From NCBI RefSeq assembly GCF_014647675.1, contig NZ_BMPQ01000031.1, forward strand, positions 1 through 64,000: a DNA stretch of 64,000 nt, in the 5' to 3' direction. Positions 1 through 8,045 of the stretch are shown in pieces; the first letter of the stretch is position 1, and each line of letters begins with the position of its first letter. Below the pieces are notes generated by a model. That model had not been told where the DNA came from and searched no databases. It was given only the letters and a program-made list of their open reading frames with translations. Origin of the DNA: Streptomyces flaveus (GTDB lineage: Bacteria; Actinomycetota; Actinomycetes; Streptomycetales; Streptomycetaceae). The translations under genes and the position numbers were made by a program.

Positions 1-308
1 AGAAGATCGAACTCCCGCAGATCTACTTCGCCCACCAGCGCGAGGTGTTCCAGCGCGGTGGCATGTGGCTGACCGCCGGTGACTGGGGCGGCCCCAAGGA
101 CGGCGAGAGCGTCGAGAAGCGCCTGGTGCGCTACCGCACGGTGGGCGACATGTCCTGCACCGGTGCCGTGGACTCCGACGCCACCACGCTGGACGCGGTG
201 ATCGCCGAGATCGCCGCCTCCCGGTTCACCGAGCGGGGCGCGACCCGCGCGGACGACAAGCTGTCCGAGGCCGCGATGGAAGACCGCAAGCGCGAGGGGT
301 ACTTCTAA
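1..308 (+). CDS. cysD: Sulfate adenylyltransferase subunit 2 (CysD), C-terminal 101 residues only
   Basis: CysD is the ATP-sulfurylase catalytic subunit. It makes adenylyl-sulfate from ATP and sulfate and normally works with the GTPase CysN. The window opens inside the gene. The readable tail carries the CysD C-terminal signature: FAHQREVFQR, a VRYRTVGDMSCTGAVDSDA block, an ERGATRADD block and the terminal DRKREGYF, as in E. coli CysD (which ends KKRQGYF). The frame is open from base 3 to a TAA at 306. In Streptomyces cysN usually follows directly, but here a strong hairpin begins 4 bases after the stop and the next gene is on the opposite strand. CysN must lie elsewhere, or this is a second cysD copy. 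Confidence 0.93.
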   Translation, partial: KIELPQIYFAHQREVFQRGGMWLTAGDWGGPKDGESVEKRLVRYRTVGDMSCTGAVDSDATTLDAVIAEIAASRFTERGATRADDKLSEAAMEDRKREGYF

Positions 309-311
309 GCT

Positions 312-355
312 CCGCGCCCCTGAAGAAGGCCGCAGGCCTTCCTTCAGGGGCGCGG
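312..355 (+). terminator. Strong hairpin terminator after cysD
   Basis: A 12-bp perfect outer stem (314-325 with 342-353), extended by two more outer pairs, sits on a 6-bp inner stem (326-331 with 335-340) with a GCA loop and a single bulged C at 341. It begins 3 bases past the cysD stop. There is no U-tract, as is common for Streptomyces terminators. Confidence 0.8.
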
Positions 356-385
356 GGCTGTATCGATTTGCGGCTCCGCCGCGAT

Positions 386-431
386 GGGGGTCCCCCCGCT
401 CTGGGGGTCCCCCCGCTCTGGGGGTCCCCCC
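386..431. repeat. Three tandem GGGGGTCCCCCC units, 17-bp period
   Basis: GGGGGTCCCCCC recurs at 386, 403 and 420, separated by GCTCT. Each unit is self-complementary. The 309-544 interval holds this array, the cysD hairpin and a GAGAGTGGGGGAGCGACCAG stretch near 459-480, and no gene. The same repeat family reappears inside pnkp at 9221-9258. Confidence 0.85.
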
Positions 432-544
432 AGGCCCTTAAGGCACTGGGGGAGAATTCGAGAGTGGGGGAGCGACCAGCCACAACCAACCCGCACTCGC
501 CGACGAATTCGCCCCCCACCCCCGAAGGCGCATGTTGGGGGAGC

Positions 545-2812
545 TCAACTCCCCAACGTAAGCCGCGGCTTCGGCGCATCCGTGCGCCCCGTCTGCGGGC
601 GCCGGCTGCCCGCCCGGTACGGCCCGGGCCAGCTGACGCCCGCCCCCGTGTAGCCCTGCTCAGACGCAGCGTGCAGCGTCCAGTGCGGGTCGTACAGGTG
701 GGGGCGGGCCAGGGCGCACAGGTCCGTACGCCCCGCCAGGATCAGGGAGTTGACGTCGTCCCAGGAGGAGATGGCGCCCACTGCGATCACCGGGATCCCC
801 GTCTCGTTGCGGATCCGGTCCGCGTACGGGGTCTGGTAGGAGCGGCCGTACTCCGGCTGCTCCTCCGCGACCACCTGGCCCGTCGAGACGTCGATCGCGT
901 CGGCGCCGTGTGCGGCGAAGGCGCGGGCGATGGTGACGGCGTCGTCCGCGGTGGTGCCGCCGTCGGCCCAGTCGGTGGCCGAGATGCGTACGGTCATCGG
1001 GCGGTCCTCGGGCCATACGGCACGTACGGCGTCGAAGACTTCCAGCGGGAAGCGCAAACGGTTCTTCAGAGAACCGCCGTAGGCGTCCGTGCGGCGGTTG
1101 GTCAGCGGGGAGAGGAAGCCGGAGAGCAAGTAGCCGTGGGCGCAGTGGAGTTCGAGCAGGTCGAAGCCGCAGTGGGCGGCACATCGGGCGGCTGACGTGA
1201 ACTGCTCGCGTACATCGGCCATTTGAGTCTGGGTCAGCTCGCTCGGCGTCTGGTTCTCCGGCCTGTACGGAAGCGGGGACGCGGCCACGAGCGGCCAGTT
1301 GCCCTCCTCCAGTGGTTCGTCGATGCCCTCCCACATCAGCTTGGTGGAGCCCTTGCGGCCCGAGTGGCCGAGCTGTACGCCGATCGCCGCACCCGGTGCC
1401 TGTGCGTGCACGAAGTCGGTGATCCGCCGCCAGGAATCGCCCTGTCGGGAGGTGTAGAGGCCGGCGCAGCCCGGCGTGATCCGGCCCTCCGGGCTCACAC
1501 ACACCATCTCCGTCATCACCAGCCCGGCGCCGCCGAGCGCCCGCGCGCCCAGGTGGACGAGGTGGAAGTCGCCGGGTACGCCGTCCACGGCCGAGTACAT
1601 GTCCATCGGTGAGACCACGACCCGGTTGCGCAGGGTCAGTCCGCGCAGCCGGAACGGCGTGAACATCGGCGGCGTACCGGGCAGGCAGCCGAACTCGCGC
1701 TCCACGCTCTCGGTGAAACGCGCGTCGCGCAGCCGGAGGTTGTCGTGCGTGACCCGGCGGCTGCGGGTGAGCAGGTTGAACGCGAACTGCCGGGCGGGCT
1801 GGTCGAGATAGAGCCCCAGGTTCTCGAACCACTCCAGGCTGGCGCGTGCCGCCCGCTGCGTGGAGGCGACGACCGGGCGCCGTTCCTCCTCGTACGCGGT
1901 CAACGCGGCGTCGAGCGAGGGCTGTTCCTCCAGGCAGGCGGCAAGGGCGAGCGCGTCCTCGACGGCGAGCTTCGTACCGGAGCCGATGGAGAAGTGCGCG
2001 GTGTGTGCGGCATCGCCGAGCAGGACCACGTTCTGGTGGGACCAGCGCTCGTTGACGACGGTACGGAACGCCGTCCACGCCGACTTGTTGGATCTGAGCG
2101 CCCGTCCGCCGAGCGCGTCCGCGAAGATCTTGGCGCACCGTTCGACGGACTCCTCGACGTCCGCCTCCGCGAACCCGGCCGCCTCCCACACCTCTTCGCG
2201 CATCTCGACGATGACGGTCGAGGCGTCGGCCGCATAGGGGTATCCGTGCAGCTGCATCACCCCGTGCTCGGTCTCCGCGATCTCGAAGCGGAACGCCTCG
2301 AACGGGAAGTCGGCGGCGAGCCAGATGTAGCGGCACCGGTGGGTGGCCACCCGCGGCCGGAACACCTGCGCGTACGCCTCGCGCGTGGTGCTGTGCACTC
2401 CGTCCGCCGCGACCACGAGGTCGTACGACTCCGAAAGCCGCGCCACGTCCGGCGCCTGCGTACGAAAGTGCAGCTCGACACCGAGCGAACGGCACCGCTC
2501 GTGCAGGATCTCCAGCAGCCTGCGCCGCCCGAGCGCCGCGAAGCCATGCCCTCCGGAGGTGTGGCGGGTGTTCCGGTGGACGATGTCGATGTCGTCCCAC
2601 CGCACGAACTCGTCCCGCAACGCCTCGTACACGATGGGGTCGGCGTGCTCGATGCCCCCGAGCGTCTCGTCGGAGAGCACGACGCCGAAGCCGAAGGTGT
2701 CGTCGGGGGCGTTGCGCTCCCAGACGGTGATGTCACGGGCAGGATCGAGCCGCTTGAGGAGGGCGGCGGCGTAGAGCCCACCGGGGCCACCGCCGATCAC
2801 CGCCACCCGCAT
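545..2812 (-). CDS. Bifunctional salicylyl-CoA 5-hydroxylase / OYE-type oxidoreductase
   Basis: About 755 residues in two fused parts. Residues 1-370 form an FAD monooxygenase (N-terminal VIGGGPGGLYAA Rossmann motif; GDAAHTAHFSIGSG FAD motif). Residues ~385-755 form an Old Yellow Enzyme barrel (PMDMYSAVDG, QLGHSGRKGS, HCAHGYLLSGFLSP, RTDAYGGS). This architecture is known from salicylyl-CoA 5-hydroxylase and from 2-aminobenzoyl-CoA monooxygenase/reductase, which hydroxylate and then reduce an aromatic CoA thioester. The ATG at 2812 starts directly at the FAD motif; an in-frame GTG at 2827 would overlap the upstream stop (GTGA). It is translationally coupled to the enoyl-CoA hydratase gene. No aryl-CoA ligase lies alongside, so the substrate (salicylyl-CoA or anthraniloyl-CoA) cannot be settled here. 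Confidence 0.9.
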   Translation of the reverse strand: MRVAVIGGGPGGLYAAALLKRLDPARDITVWERNAPDDTFGFGVVLSDETLGGIEHADPIVYEALRDEFVRWDDIDIVHRNTRHTSGGHGFAALGRRRLLEILHERCRSLGVELHFRTQAPDVARLSESYDLVVAADGVHSTTREAYAQVFRPRVATHRCRYIWLAADFPFEAFRFEIAETEHGVMQLHGYPYAADASTVIVEMREEVWEAAGFAEADVEESVERCAKIFADALGGRALRSNKSAWTAFRTVVNERWSHQNVVLLGDAAHTAHFSIGSGTKLAVEDALALAACLEEQPSLDAALTAYEEERRPVVASTQRAARASLEWFENLGLYLDQPARQFAFNLLTRSRRVTHDNLRLRDARFTESVEREFGCLPGTPPMFTPFRLRGLTLRNRVVVSPMDMYSAVDGVPGDFHLVHLGARALGGAGLVMTEMVCVSPEGRITPGCAGLYTSRQGDSWRRITDFVHAQAPGAAIGVQLGHSGRKGSTKLMWEGIDEPLEEGNWPLVAASPLPYRPENQTPSELTQTQMADVREQFTSAARCAAHCGFDLLELHCAHGYLLSGFLSPLTNRRTDAYGGSLKNRLRFPLEVFDAVRAVWPEDRPMTVRISATDWADGGTTADDAVTIARAFAAHGADAIDVSTGQVVAEEQPEYGRSYQTPYADRIRNETGIPVIAVGAISSWDDVNSLILAGRTDLCALARPHLYDPHWTLHAASEQGYTGAGVSWPGPYRAGSRRPQTGRTDAPKPRLTLGS

Positions 2813-2823
2813 CGCGCTCACGG

Positions 2824-3651
2824 TCACCGCCCCCGCCACTTCGGGGGCCGTTTCTCCGTGAACGCCGCGTGGAACTCGGCATAGTCCTCGCCGTTCATCA
2901 GCAGGGCCTGGGTCGAGGCGTCCAGCTCCACCGAGGCGGACAGGGGCATGTCCAGTTCGGCGGTGAGGAGGGCCTTCGTCTGGGCGTATGCGAGGGCGGG
3001 GCCCTGGGCGAGGCGGTGGGCCAGGGCCTGGGCGGCCTCGTCGGCGTGGCCTTCCTCGGTCAGTTCGCTGATGAGGCCGATGCGCTCGGCTTCGGGTGCG
3101 CGTACCGGCTCGCCCAGCATCAGCAGGCGGGTCGCGTGGCCGAGACCGACGACGCGGGGCAGCAGATAGGCGGCGCCCATGTCGCCGCCGGACAGGCCGA
3201 CGCGGGTGAAGAGGAAGGCGAAGCGGGCGCTCGGGTCGGCCACCCGGAAGTCCGCGGCCAGGGCGAGGACCGCGCCCGCGCCGGCCGCGACGCCGTGCAC
3301 CGCCGCGATCACGGGGAAGGGGCATTCGCGTACGGCCCGGACGACCTGCCCGGTCATGCGGTTGAAGTCGAGCAGCTGGGACGTGTCCATCGACAGCGTG
3401 GCCCCGATGATCTCGTCGACGTCACCGCCGGAGCAGAAGCCACGGCCCTCGCCGGCCAGCACAAGGGCGCGTACGGACTTCTCGCGGGACAGCTCGGCGA
3501 GCAGGTCGCGCAGATCGGCGTAGGCACCGAAGGTGAGGGCGTTCAGCTTCTCGGGGCGGGCCAGGGTGACGGTGGCGACCCCGTCGACGTATTCGCAGCG
3601 CAGGTGCTGCCAGTCGGGCGTGCGGGTCGCGGAGCCGGTGAAGGGACTCAT
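2824..3651 (-). CDS. Enoyl-CoA hydratase/isomerase family protein
   Basis: 275 residues of the crotonase fold. Typical elements are ARPEKLNALTF near the N terminus, the oxyanion-hole segment GRGFCSGGDVDEI, HGVAAGAGAVLALAADFRVA and the FTRVGLSGGDMGAAYLLPR block. ATG 3651 is chosen because GAGGAGG stands about 8 bases upstream and the family begins here; longer in-frame extensions to 3720 are Arg/Pro-rich. It is first in a two-gene operon with the hydroxylase/reductase and overlaps it by four bases if that gene starts at GTG 2827. The pairing suggests it acts on the dearomatised CoA product, as in the aminobenzoyl-CoA pathway; this is inference. Confidence 0.9.
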   Translation of the reverse strand: MSPFTGSATRTPDWQHLRCEYVDGVATVTLARPEKLNALTFGAYADLRDLLAELSREKSVRALVLAGEGRGFCSGGDVDEIIGATLSMDTSQLLDFNRMTGQVVRAVRECPFPVIAAVHGVAAGAGAVLALAADFRVADPSARFAFLFTRVGLSGGDMGAAYLLPRVVGLGHATRLLMLGEPVRAPEAERIGLISELTEEGHADEAAQALAHRLAQGPALAYAQTKALLTAELDMPLSASVELDASTQALLMNGEDYAEFHAAFTEKRPPKWRGR

Positions 3652-4064
3652 GAGGTGCGGCCTCCTCGGGAGGGGCGGCGGGCGGCACTGCCGGGCGCTA
3701 CCCATGAATCTATCACTCATCTTTGACTGTCGTCAGGAGTGCGCGATAAGACCGAGGCGACGCGACGTCAGTATGCGAGCTTCGCCACATGAACCGGCAT
3801 GAAGTGCGATACGTGAGCTTTGATACGCCACTATCGCCACGAGACGTGACCTCGACACAGCAGTCACGGAGTCACGGGTGCGCGACAGCGCCGTAACGGC
3901 GGGAGTTCCGGCGCGAGCCGGACCGTTGACCTGGGTACAGCCCGTACAGCCCGTACAGCCCATGCAGCACGACAGAAGAACAAAACGAACAGAAAGGCCC
4001 CGCCGGGCATTCGGCCCGACATCGCAGTATCCTTCTTATTGTTGAAAGCAGGAGTACCTGCTCC
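3652..4064. other. Divergent intergenic region with a 9-bp tandem repeat
   Basis: No gene is supported in these 413 bases, which separate two divergent units. GTACAGCCC is repeated three times in tandem at 3935-3961. AGCAGGAGTACCTGCT at 4047-4062 is a palindrome that also carries the AGGAG ribosome-binding site of the next gene, so a folded leader could mask initiation. No convincing -35/-10 pair was found. Confidence 0.5.
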
Positions 4065-4520
4065 ATGAACGGACCCGCCTTGCACGAGCCCTCAGCCCCA
4101 GCCTCCTGGCGCGTCGCGCTGCCGCACTCCGCCGCCGCCGTGCCCGTCGCCCGCGCACTGGTCCGTACCGCCCTGGCCGAGATCGAGCACCCCGCCGACT
4201 GCGACACGGCCGAGCTGCTCACCGCCGAACTAGTGGCCAACGCCGTGGAGCACACCAAGGGGGAGGACCCCATAGAGCTGGTCGTGCAGCTGCTGCCGAC
4301 CGGCTGCCAGGTCGAGGTGCACGATCCCGACCCGTCCCCGCCCGGCAGCCTCACCCGCCCCGGCCCGGACAACAACCCGGACCCCTGGCAGGAGCACGGC
4401 CGCGGCCTGCTGCTGATCCGCGCCCTCAGCTCGTCCTGCGGGCACCGGGCGACCGAGTCCGGCAAGGCGGTCTGGTTCAGGCTGCCTGCGGTGCCACAGC
4501 AGCGCAGACCCAGCGAGTGA
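4065..4520 (+). CDS. ATP-binding regulatory protein (RsbW-like HATPase)
   Basis: 151 residues with the GHKL ATPase motifs of the Streptomyces anti-sigma/regulatory kinase family: N-box ELVANAVEHT (residues ~61-70), G1-like VEVHDPDPSPP, and G2 EHGRGLLLIRALSSSCG. It lacks a transmembrane or sensor domain, so it is cytosolic. Such proteins bind ATP and often act by protein-protein contact or serine phosphorylation on sigma or anti-anti-sigma factors. No partner gene is adjacent. The start is supported by AGGAG 10 bases upstream within a palindrome. Confidence 0.85.
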   Translation: MNGPALHEPSAPASWRVALPHSAAAVPVARALVRTALAEIEHPADCDTAELLTAELVANAVEHTKGEDPIELVVQLLPTGCQVEVHDPDPSPPGSLTRPGPDNNPDPWQEHGRGLLLIRALSSSCGHRATESGKAVWFRLPAVPQQRRPSE

Positions 4521-4539
4521 TCGAGTGATGACGTAGGGC

Positions 4540-5547
4540 TCAGGCGAGCGTCGCCACCAGGACCGCCTTGATCGTGTGCAGCCGGTTCTCCGCCTCGTCG
4601 AAGACGACCGAGTGCGCCGACTCGAAGACCTCGTCGGTGACCTCGAGGGAGTCCAGGCCATGCCGCTCGTGGATCTCGCGCCCGACCTTCGTACCCAGGT
4701 CGTGGAAGGCGGGCAGGCAGTGCAGGAACTTGACGTCCGCGTTGCCGGTGGCACGCAGGACGTCCATCGTCACCGCGTACGGACCGAGGGCGGCGATCCG
4801 CTCGTCCCAGACCTCCTTGGGCTCCCCCATGGACACCCAGACGTCGGTGGCGATGAAGTCGACGTCCGCGACGCCCTCGGCGACGGTCTCGGTGAAGGTG
4901 ATACGGGCGCCACTGGTCTCACTGATCCTGAGCGCCTCGGCGATGACCTCCTTGGCGGGCCAGTAGGCCTGCGGGGCCACGATGCGGACGTCCATCCCGA
5001 GGAGCGCGCCCGTGATCAGGTACGAGTTGCCCATGTTGAAGCGGGCGTCGCCCAGGTACGCGAAGGCGATCTCGTCCAGGGGCCGGTCCGTGTGCTCGGT
5101 CATCGTGAGCACGTCGGCGAGCATCTGCGTGGGGTGCCAGGCGTCGGTGAGGCCGTTGTAGACGGGCACGCCGGCGTACGCGGCCAGCTCCTCGACGTTC
5201 GCCTGACTGTCGCCGCGGTACTGGATCGCGTCGTACATCCGGCCGAGCACCCGCGCGGTGTCCTTCACGGACTCCTTGTGCCCTATCTGGGAGCCGGACG
5301 GATCGAGATACGTGGTCGCCACCCCCTGATCCGCGGCCGCGACCTCGAACGCGCAGCGGGTGCGCGTCGAGGTCTTCTCGAAGATCAACGCGAGGTTCTT
5401 CCCGCGCAGGTACTGGGTCTCGGTCCCGGCCTTCTTGGCGGCCTTCAGCTCGGCGGCAAGCTCGATCAGACCGCGGAACTCCTGCGCCGTGAAGTCCAGC
5501 TCCTTCAGGAAGTGGCGGCCGGCGAGGGCGGTCGGGACTGTCGCCAT
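4540..5547 (-). CDS. argF: Ornithine carbamoyltransferase
   Basis: 335 residues, full family length. Carbamoyl-phosphate binding motif STRTR (in FEKTSTRTRCAFE), HPTQ (AWHPTQMLADVLTM), ornithine-loop DVWVSMGE and catalytic HCLPAFHD are all present. The enzyme interconverts ornithine plus carbamoyl phosphate with citrulline. Its neighbour downstream in the map (upstream in transcription) is arginine deiminase, so it may serve the catabolic ADI pathway (arcB role) rather than biosynthesis; no carbamate kinase (arcC) lies beside them. An ARG-box-like palindrome lies in its promoter. Confidence 0.95.
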   Translation of the reverse strand: MATVPTALAGRHFLKELDFTAQEFRGLIELAAELKAAKKAGTETQYLRGKNLALIFEKTSTRTRCAFEVAAADQGVATTYLDPSGSQIGHKESVKDTARVLGRMYDAIQYRGDSQANVEELAAYAGVPVYNGLTDAWHPTQMLADVLTMTEHTDRPLDEIAFAYLGDARFNMGNSYLITGALLGMDVRIVAPQAYWPAKEVIAEALRISETSGARITFTETVAEGVADVDFIATDVWVSMGEPKEVWDERIAALGPYAVTMDVLRATGNADVKFLHCLPAFHDLGTKVGREIHERHGLDSLEVTDEVFESAHSVVFDEAENRLHTIKAVLVATLA

Positions 5548-5584
5548 GGGGCGCTCCAGACATGCGGGGACTCAGATAGCCGGA

Positions 5585-5615
5585 AGTCTATACGAGACTT
5601 CGCATTTCTATGCGA
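5585..5615 (-). promoter_or_regulatory. argF promoter with ARG-box-like palindromes
   Basis: TCGCAT-TTCT-ATGCGA (5600-5615) is a perfect inverted repeat matching the half-sites expected for ArgR/AhrC boxes. Beside it lies a second perfect palindrome, AGTCT-ATACG-AGACT (5585-5599). Read on the minus strand, TATAGA (5587-5592) can serve as -10, with the ARG-like box covering the -35 position 17 bases upstream. This predicts arginine-responsive control of argF. Confidence 0.6.
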
Positions 5616-5635
5616 CACGGTGTGGATGCACCCCC

Positions 5636-5681
5636 TTAGGGGCGCGGGGAACTGCGCGACCAGCCACAGACGGCCCGCAGT
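5636..5681. repeat. Dispersed GC-rich intergenic repeat between argF and arcA
   Basis: GGGGCGCGGGGAACTGCGCG is followed by ACCAGCCACAGACGGCCCGC. The layout is typical of the short dispersed intergenic repeats of Streptomyces, and parts (AGGGGCGCGGGG, GCGACCAGCCACA) also occur after cysD at 345-482. It can fold through GGGGAACTGCG with CGCAGTTCCCC and may end arcA transcription. Confidence 0.6.
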
Positions 5682-5693
5682 TCCCCATTCCGC

Positions 5694-6920
5694 TCAACCG
5701 ACGGAGTCCCTCTGCACCGGACAGCTCATACAGCGTGGGCCGCCCCGCCCTCTCCCCAGTTCGCTCCCCGGGATCTCGATCACCTCAATACCCTGCTTGC
5801 GCAGATGGGTGTTCGTGGTCGAGTTCCGCTCGTAGGCGACCACGACACCCGGCTCGACCGCGAGGACGTTGCAGCCGTCGTCCCACTGTTCGCGCTCGGC
5901 CGCGTGCACGTCCTGCGTGGCGGTCAGTACGCGGATCTCGCTCAGCCCGAGGGCCGCGGCGATCGCGCGGTGCATGTGCTCCGGCGGGTGGTCGGTGACC
6001 TTGAGCTCCTTGTCGTCCACGCCCGGTTCGATGGTGTACGAGCGGAGCATGCCGAGTCCCGCGTACTGCGTGAAGATGTCGCCGTCGACCATCGTCATCA
6101 CCGTGTCGAGGTGCATCAAAGCCCGTCTCTTGGGCATGTCGAGCGCCACGATCGTGGTCGCCGACCCGGCGGCGAACAGCTTGTGCGCGAGCATCTCCAC
6201 GGCCTGCGGTGTCGTCCGCTCGCTCATGCCGATGAGCACGGCGCCGTTGCCGATGACCAGCACGTCGCCGCCCTCGATGGTGGAGGGGTAGTCCGCCTGC
6301 CCTTCCGACCAGATGTTGAAGGCCTCCTTCGCGAACAGCGGGTGATGCCGGTAGATCGCCTCGAAGTGCACGGTCTCGCGCTGGCGGGCGGGCCAGCGCA
6401 TGGCGTTGATGGAGACCCCGTCGTATATCCAGGCGGAGGTGTCCCGGGTGAACAGATGGTTGGGCAGCGGGCGGAGCAGGAAGTCGTCGAGCTCCATGAC
6501 GTGGAAGCGCACGGACGTCGGCTCCGCGTGCGCGTCCAGGAACTCCCGCTTGGTCATGCCGCCGACCAGGGCCTCGGCCAGCTCGCCCGCCGGCATGGCG
6601 TCGAAGGCCTCCCGGATGTGGTCCGTGGCGAGCGGCCCGTACTCCTTCTCGTCGAAGACCCGGTCCAGTACGAGCTCCCGGGCGGCCGGGAGCCCCAGCA
6701 CATCGGTGAGCAGGTCGCCGAAAAGATGGACGGTGACCCCACGGTCACGCAGCACGTCCGCGAACCCGTCGTGCTCCGCTCGCGCCCGGCGCACCCACAG
6801 CACGTCGTCGAAGAGCAGGGCGTCCTTGTTACTGGGGGTGAGCCTTTTGAGCTCAAGATCAGGCCGGTGCAGGATGACGCGGCGGAGCCGCCCGGCCTCG
6901 GAGTCGACTTGGAATCCCAT
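5694..6920 (-). CDS. arcA: Arginine deiminase
   Basis: 408 residues, as usual for the family. ADI converts arginine to citrulline and ammonia. Visible motifs: N-terminal EAGRLRRVILHRP, the FTRDTSAWI catalytic-Asp segment, EGGDVLVIGNG, HLDTVMTMVDGD (catalytic His) and, at the C terminus, REQWDDGCNVLAVEPGVV with the nucleophile Cys. ATG 6920 begins the conserved MGFQVDSE; GGAGG lies only one base before it, so the GTG at 6953 remains possible. Transcribed toward argF. Confidence 0.94.
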   Translation of the reverse strand: MGFQVDSEAGRLRRVILHRPDLELKRLTPSNKDALLFDDVLWVRRARAEHDGFADVLRDRGVTVHLFGDLLTDVLGLPAARELVLDRVFDEKEYGPLATDHIREAFDAMPAGELAEALVGGMTKREFLDAHAEPTSVRFHVMELDDFLLRPLPNHLFTRDTSAWIYDGVSINAMRWPARQRETVHFEAIYRHHPLFAKEAFNIWSEGQADYPSTIEGGDVLVIGNGAVLIGMSERTTPQAVEMLAHKLFAAGSATTIVALDMPKRRALMHLDTVMTMVDGDIFTQYAGLGMLRSYTIEPGVDDKELKVTDHPPEHMHRAIAAALGLSEIRVLTATQDVHAAEREQWDDGCNVLAVEPGVVVAYERNSTTNTHLRKQGIEVIEIPGSELGRGRGGPRCMSCPVQRDSVG

Positions 6921-6985
6921 GCCTCCATCTTGACCACCGGGGGCCGTGTTCACCCCACCGCTTACCCTCTTCCTTTTTCGTCACC

Positions 6986-7014
6986 TTGACGACAAGCGTG
7001 ATTCCTGGTTACCG
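6986..7014 (+). promoter_or_regulatory. Putative sigma-70-type promoter of the SPFH operon
   Basis: TTGACG (6986-6991), 17-base spacer, TTACCG (7009-7014), about 27 bases before the chosen ATG. TTTTCGTCA at 6975-6983 and TGACGAAAA at 7021-7029 form an inverted repeat that brackets the promoter and could be an operator. Seen by eye only. Confidence 0.35.
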
Positions 7015-7040
7015 TCTCCATGACGAAAAGAGGGGGCTTC

Positions 7041-8045
7041 ATGGCCGACATCACCCGGCGCCTCGGCTGGCGCCATCTGCGCGGCGCACCCACGGCGCAC
7101 ATCCGCCATCACCGCGGCGGAAAACTGCTGCACGACGGCCCCGGGCTCAGCTTCTGGTTCCGGGCGCTGACCGCCGCGCTCTCCGAAGTCCCGGTCGACG
7201 ACCGGGAGTTGGCGATGACCTTCCATGCCCGTACGTCCGACTTCCAGGACGTGGCCGTCCAGGCGACCGTCACCTACCGGATCAGCGACCCGGCGATGGC
7301 CGCCGCGCGCCTGGACTTCTCCATCGACCCGGACACCGGCGCGTGGCGGGGCACACCGCTGGAGCAGTTGGGGACGCTCCTTACGGAGACGGCGCAGCAG
7401 CACGCGCTGGACGTGCTGGCCCGTACGCCGCTGTCGGCGGCGCTGGTCGACGGAGTGACGGCGGTGCGGGAGCGGATCGCGGCGGGCCTGGGCGGGGAGC
7501 CCCGGCTCCCGGCGACCGGCATCGAGGTGGTCGCCGTACGCGTCATCGCGCTGCGCCCGGAACCGGAGGTGGAGCGAGCGCTGCGCACGCCGGCCCGCGA
7601 GCAGATCCAGCAGGAGGCGGACCGGGCGACCTACGAGCGGCGGGCGGTGGCCGTCGAGCGGGAGCGCGCGATCGCCGAGAACGAACTGGACAGCCAGATC
7701 GAACTCGCCCGCCGCGAGGAGCAGTTGGTGGACCAGCGAGGGACGAACGCACGGCGCGAAGCCGAGGAGCATGCGGCGGCCGACGCGGTCAGGGCCGAGG
7801 CGGAGGCCACCCGGTCCGTACGGCTGGCCCGGGCCGAGGCCGAGGGAGCGCGCGAGGTCGGTGAGGCACGGGCGCAGGCACAGGCGGCCTGGCTGCGGGT
7901 GCACGCGGAGGTGGACGTGACGACGCTGCACGCCCTCACCGGGACACGACTGGCGGAGAACCTGCCGCGGATCGACAGCGTGACGGTGTCGCCGGACGTG
8001 CTGACGGGCTTGCTCGCCAGGCTCGGTACGCAGGAGCGGGCGTGA
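7041..8045 (+). CDS. SPFH/band-7 domain protein
   Basis: 334 residues. N-terminal basic segment, then a band-7-like beta region (LAMTFHARTSDFQDVAVQAT, VTYRISDPAMAAARLDF) and a long Glu/Arg/Ala-rich coiled-coil region (residues ~190-280), as in stomatin/prohibitin-like scaffolds. No clear transmembrane helix is visible. ATG 7041 is chosen because AGAGGGGG stands 5 bases before it; ATG 7020 lacks a site. Its stop overlaps the next start (GTGA), so the two proteins are made together. Function unknown; SPFH proteins usually organise membranes or bind phosphorylated partners. Confidence 0.8.
   Translation: MADITRRLGWRHLRGAPTAHIRHHRGGKLLHDGPGLSFWFRALTAALSEVPVDDRELAMTFHARTSDFQDVAVQATVTYRISDPAMAAARLDFSIDPDTGAWRGTPLEQLGTLLTETAQQHALDVLARTPLSAALVDGVTAVRERIAAGLGGEPRLPATGIEVVAVRVIALRPEPEVERALRTPAREQIQQEADRATYERRAVAVERERAIAENELDSQIELARREEQLVDQRGTNARREAEEHAAADAVRAEAEATRSVRLARAEAEGAREVGEARAQAQAAWLRVHAEVDVTTLHALTGTRLAENLPRIDSVTVSPDVLTGLLARLGTQERA

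Noticed and set aside
386..431. CRISPR array
   Set aside because: Three 17-bp units with no unique spacers; these are simple palindromic repeats. No CRISPR-like array was seen anywhere in the window.
226..1195. Long open frames on both strands across 226-1195
   Set aside because: Pro/Arg/Gly-rich, lacking start sites; they are shadows of the hydroxylase gene or of the repeat array.
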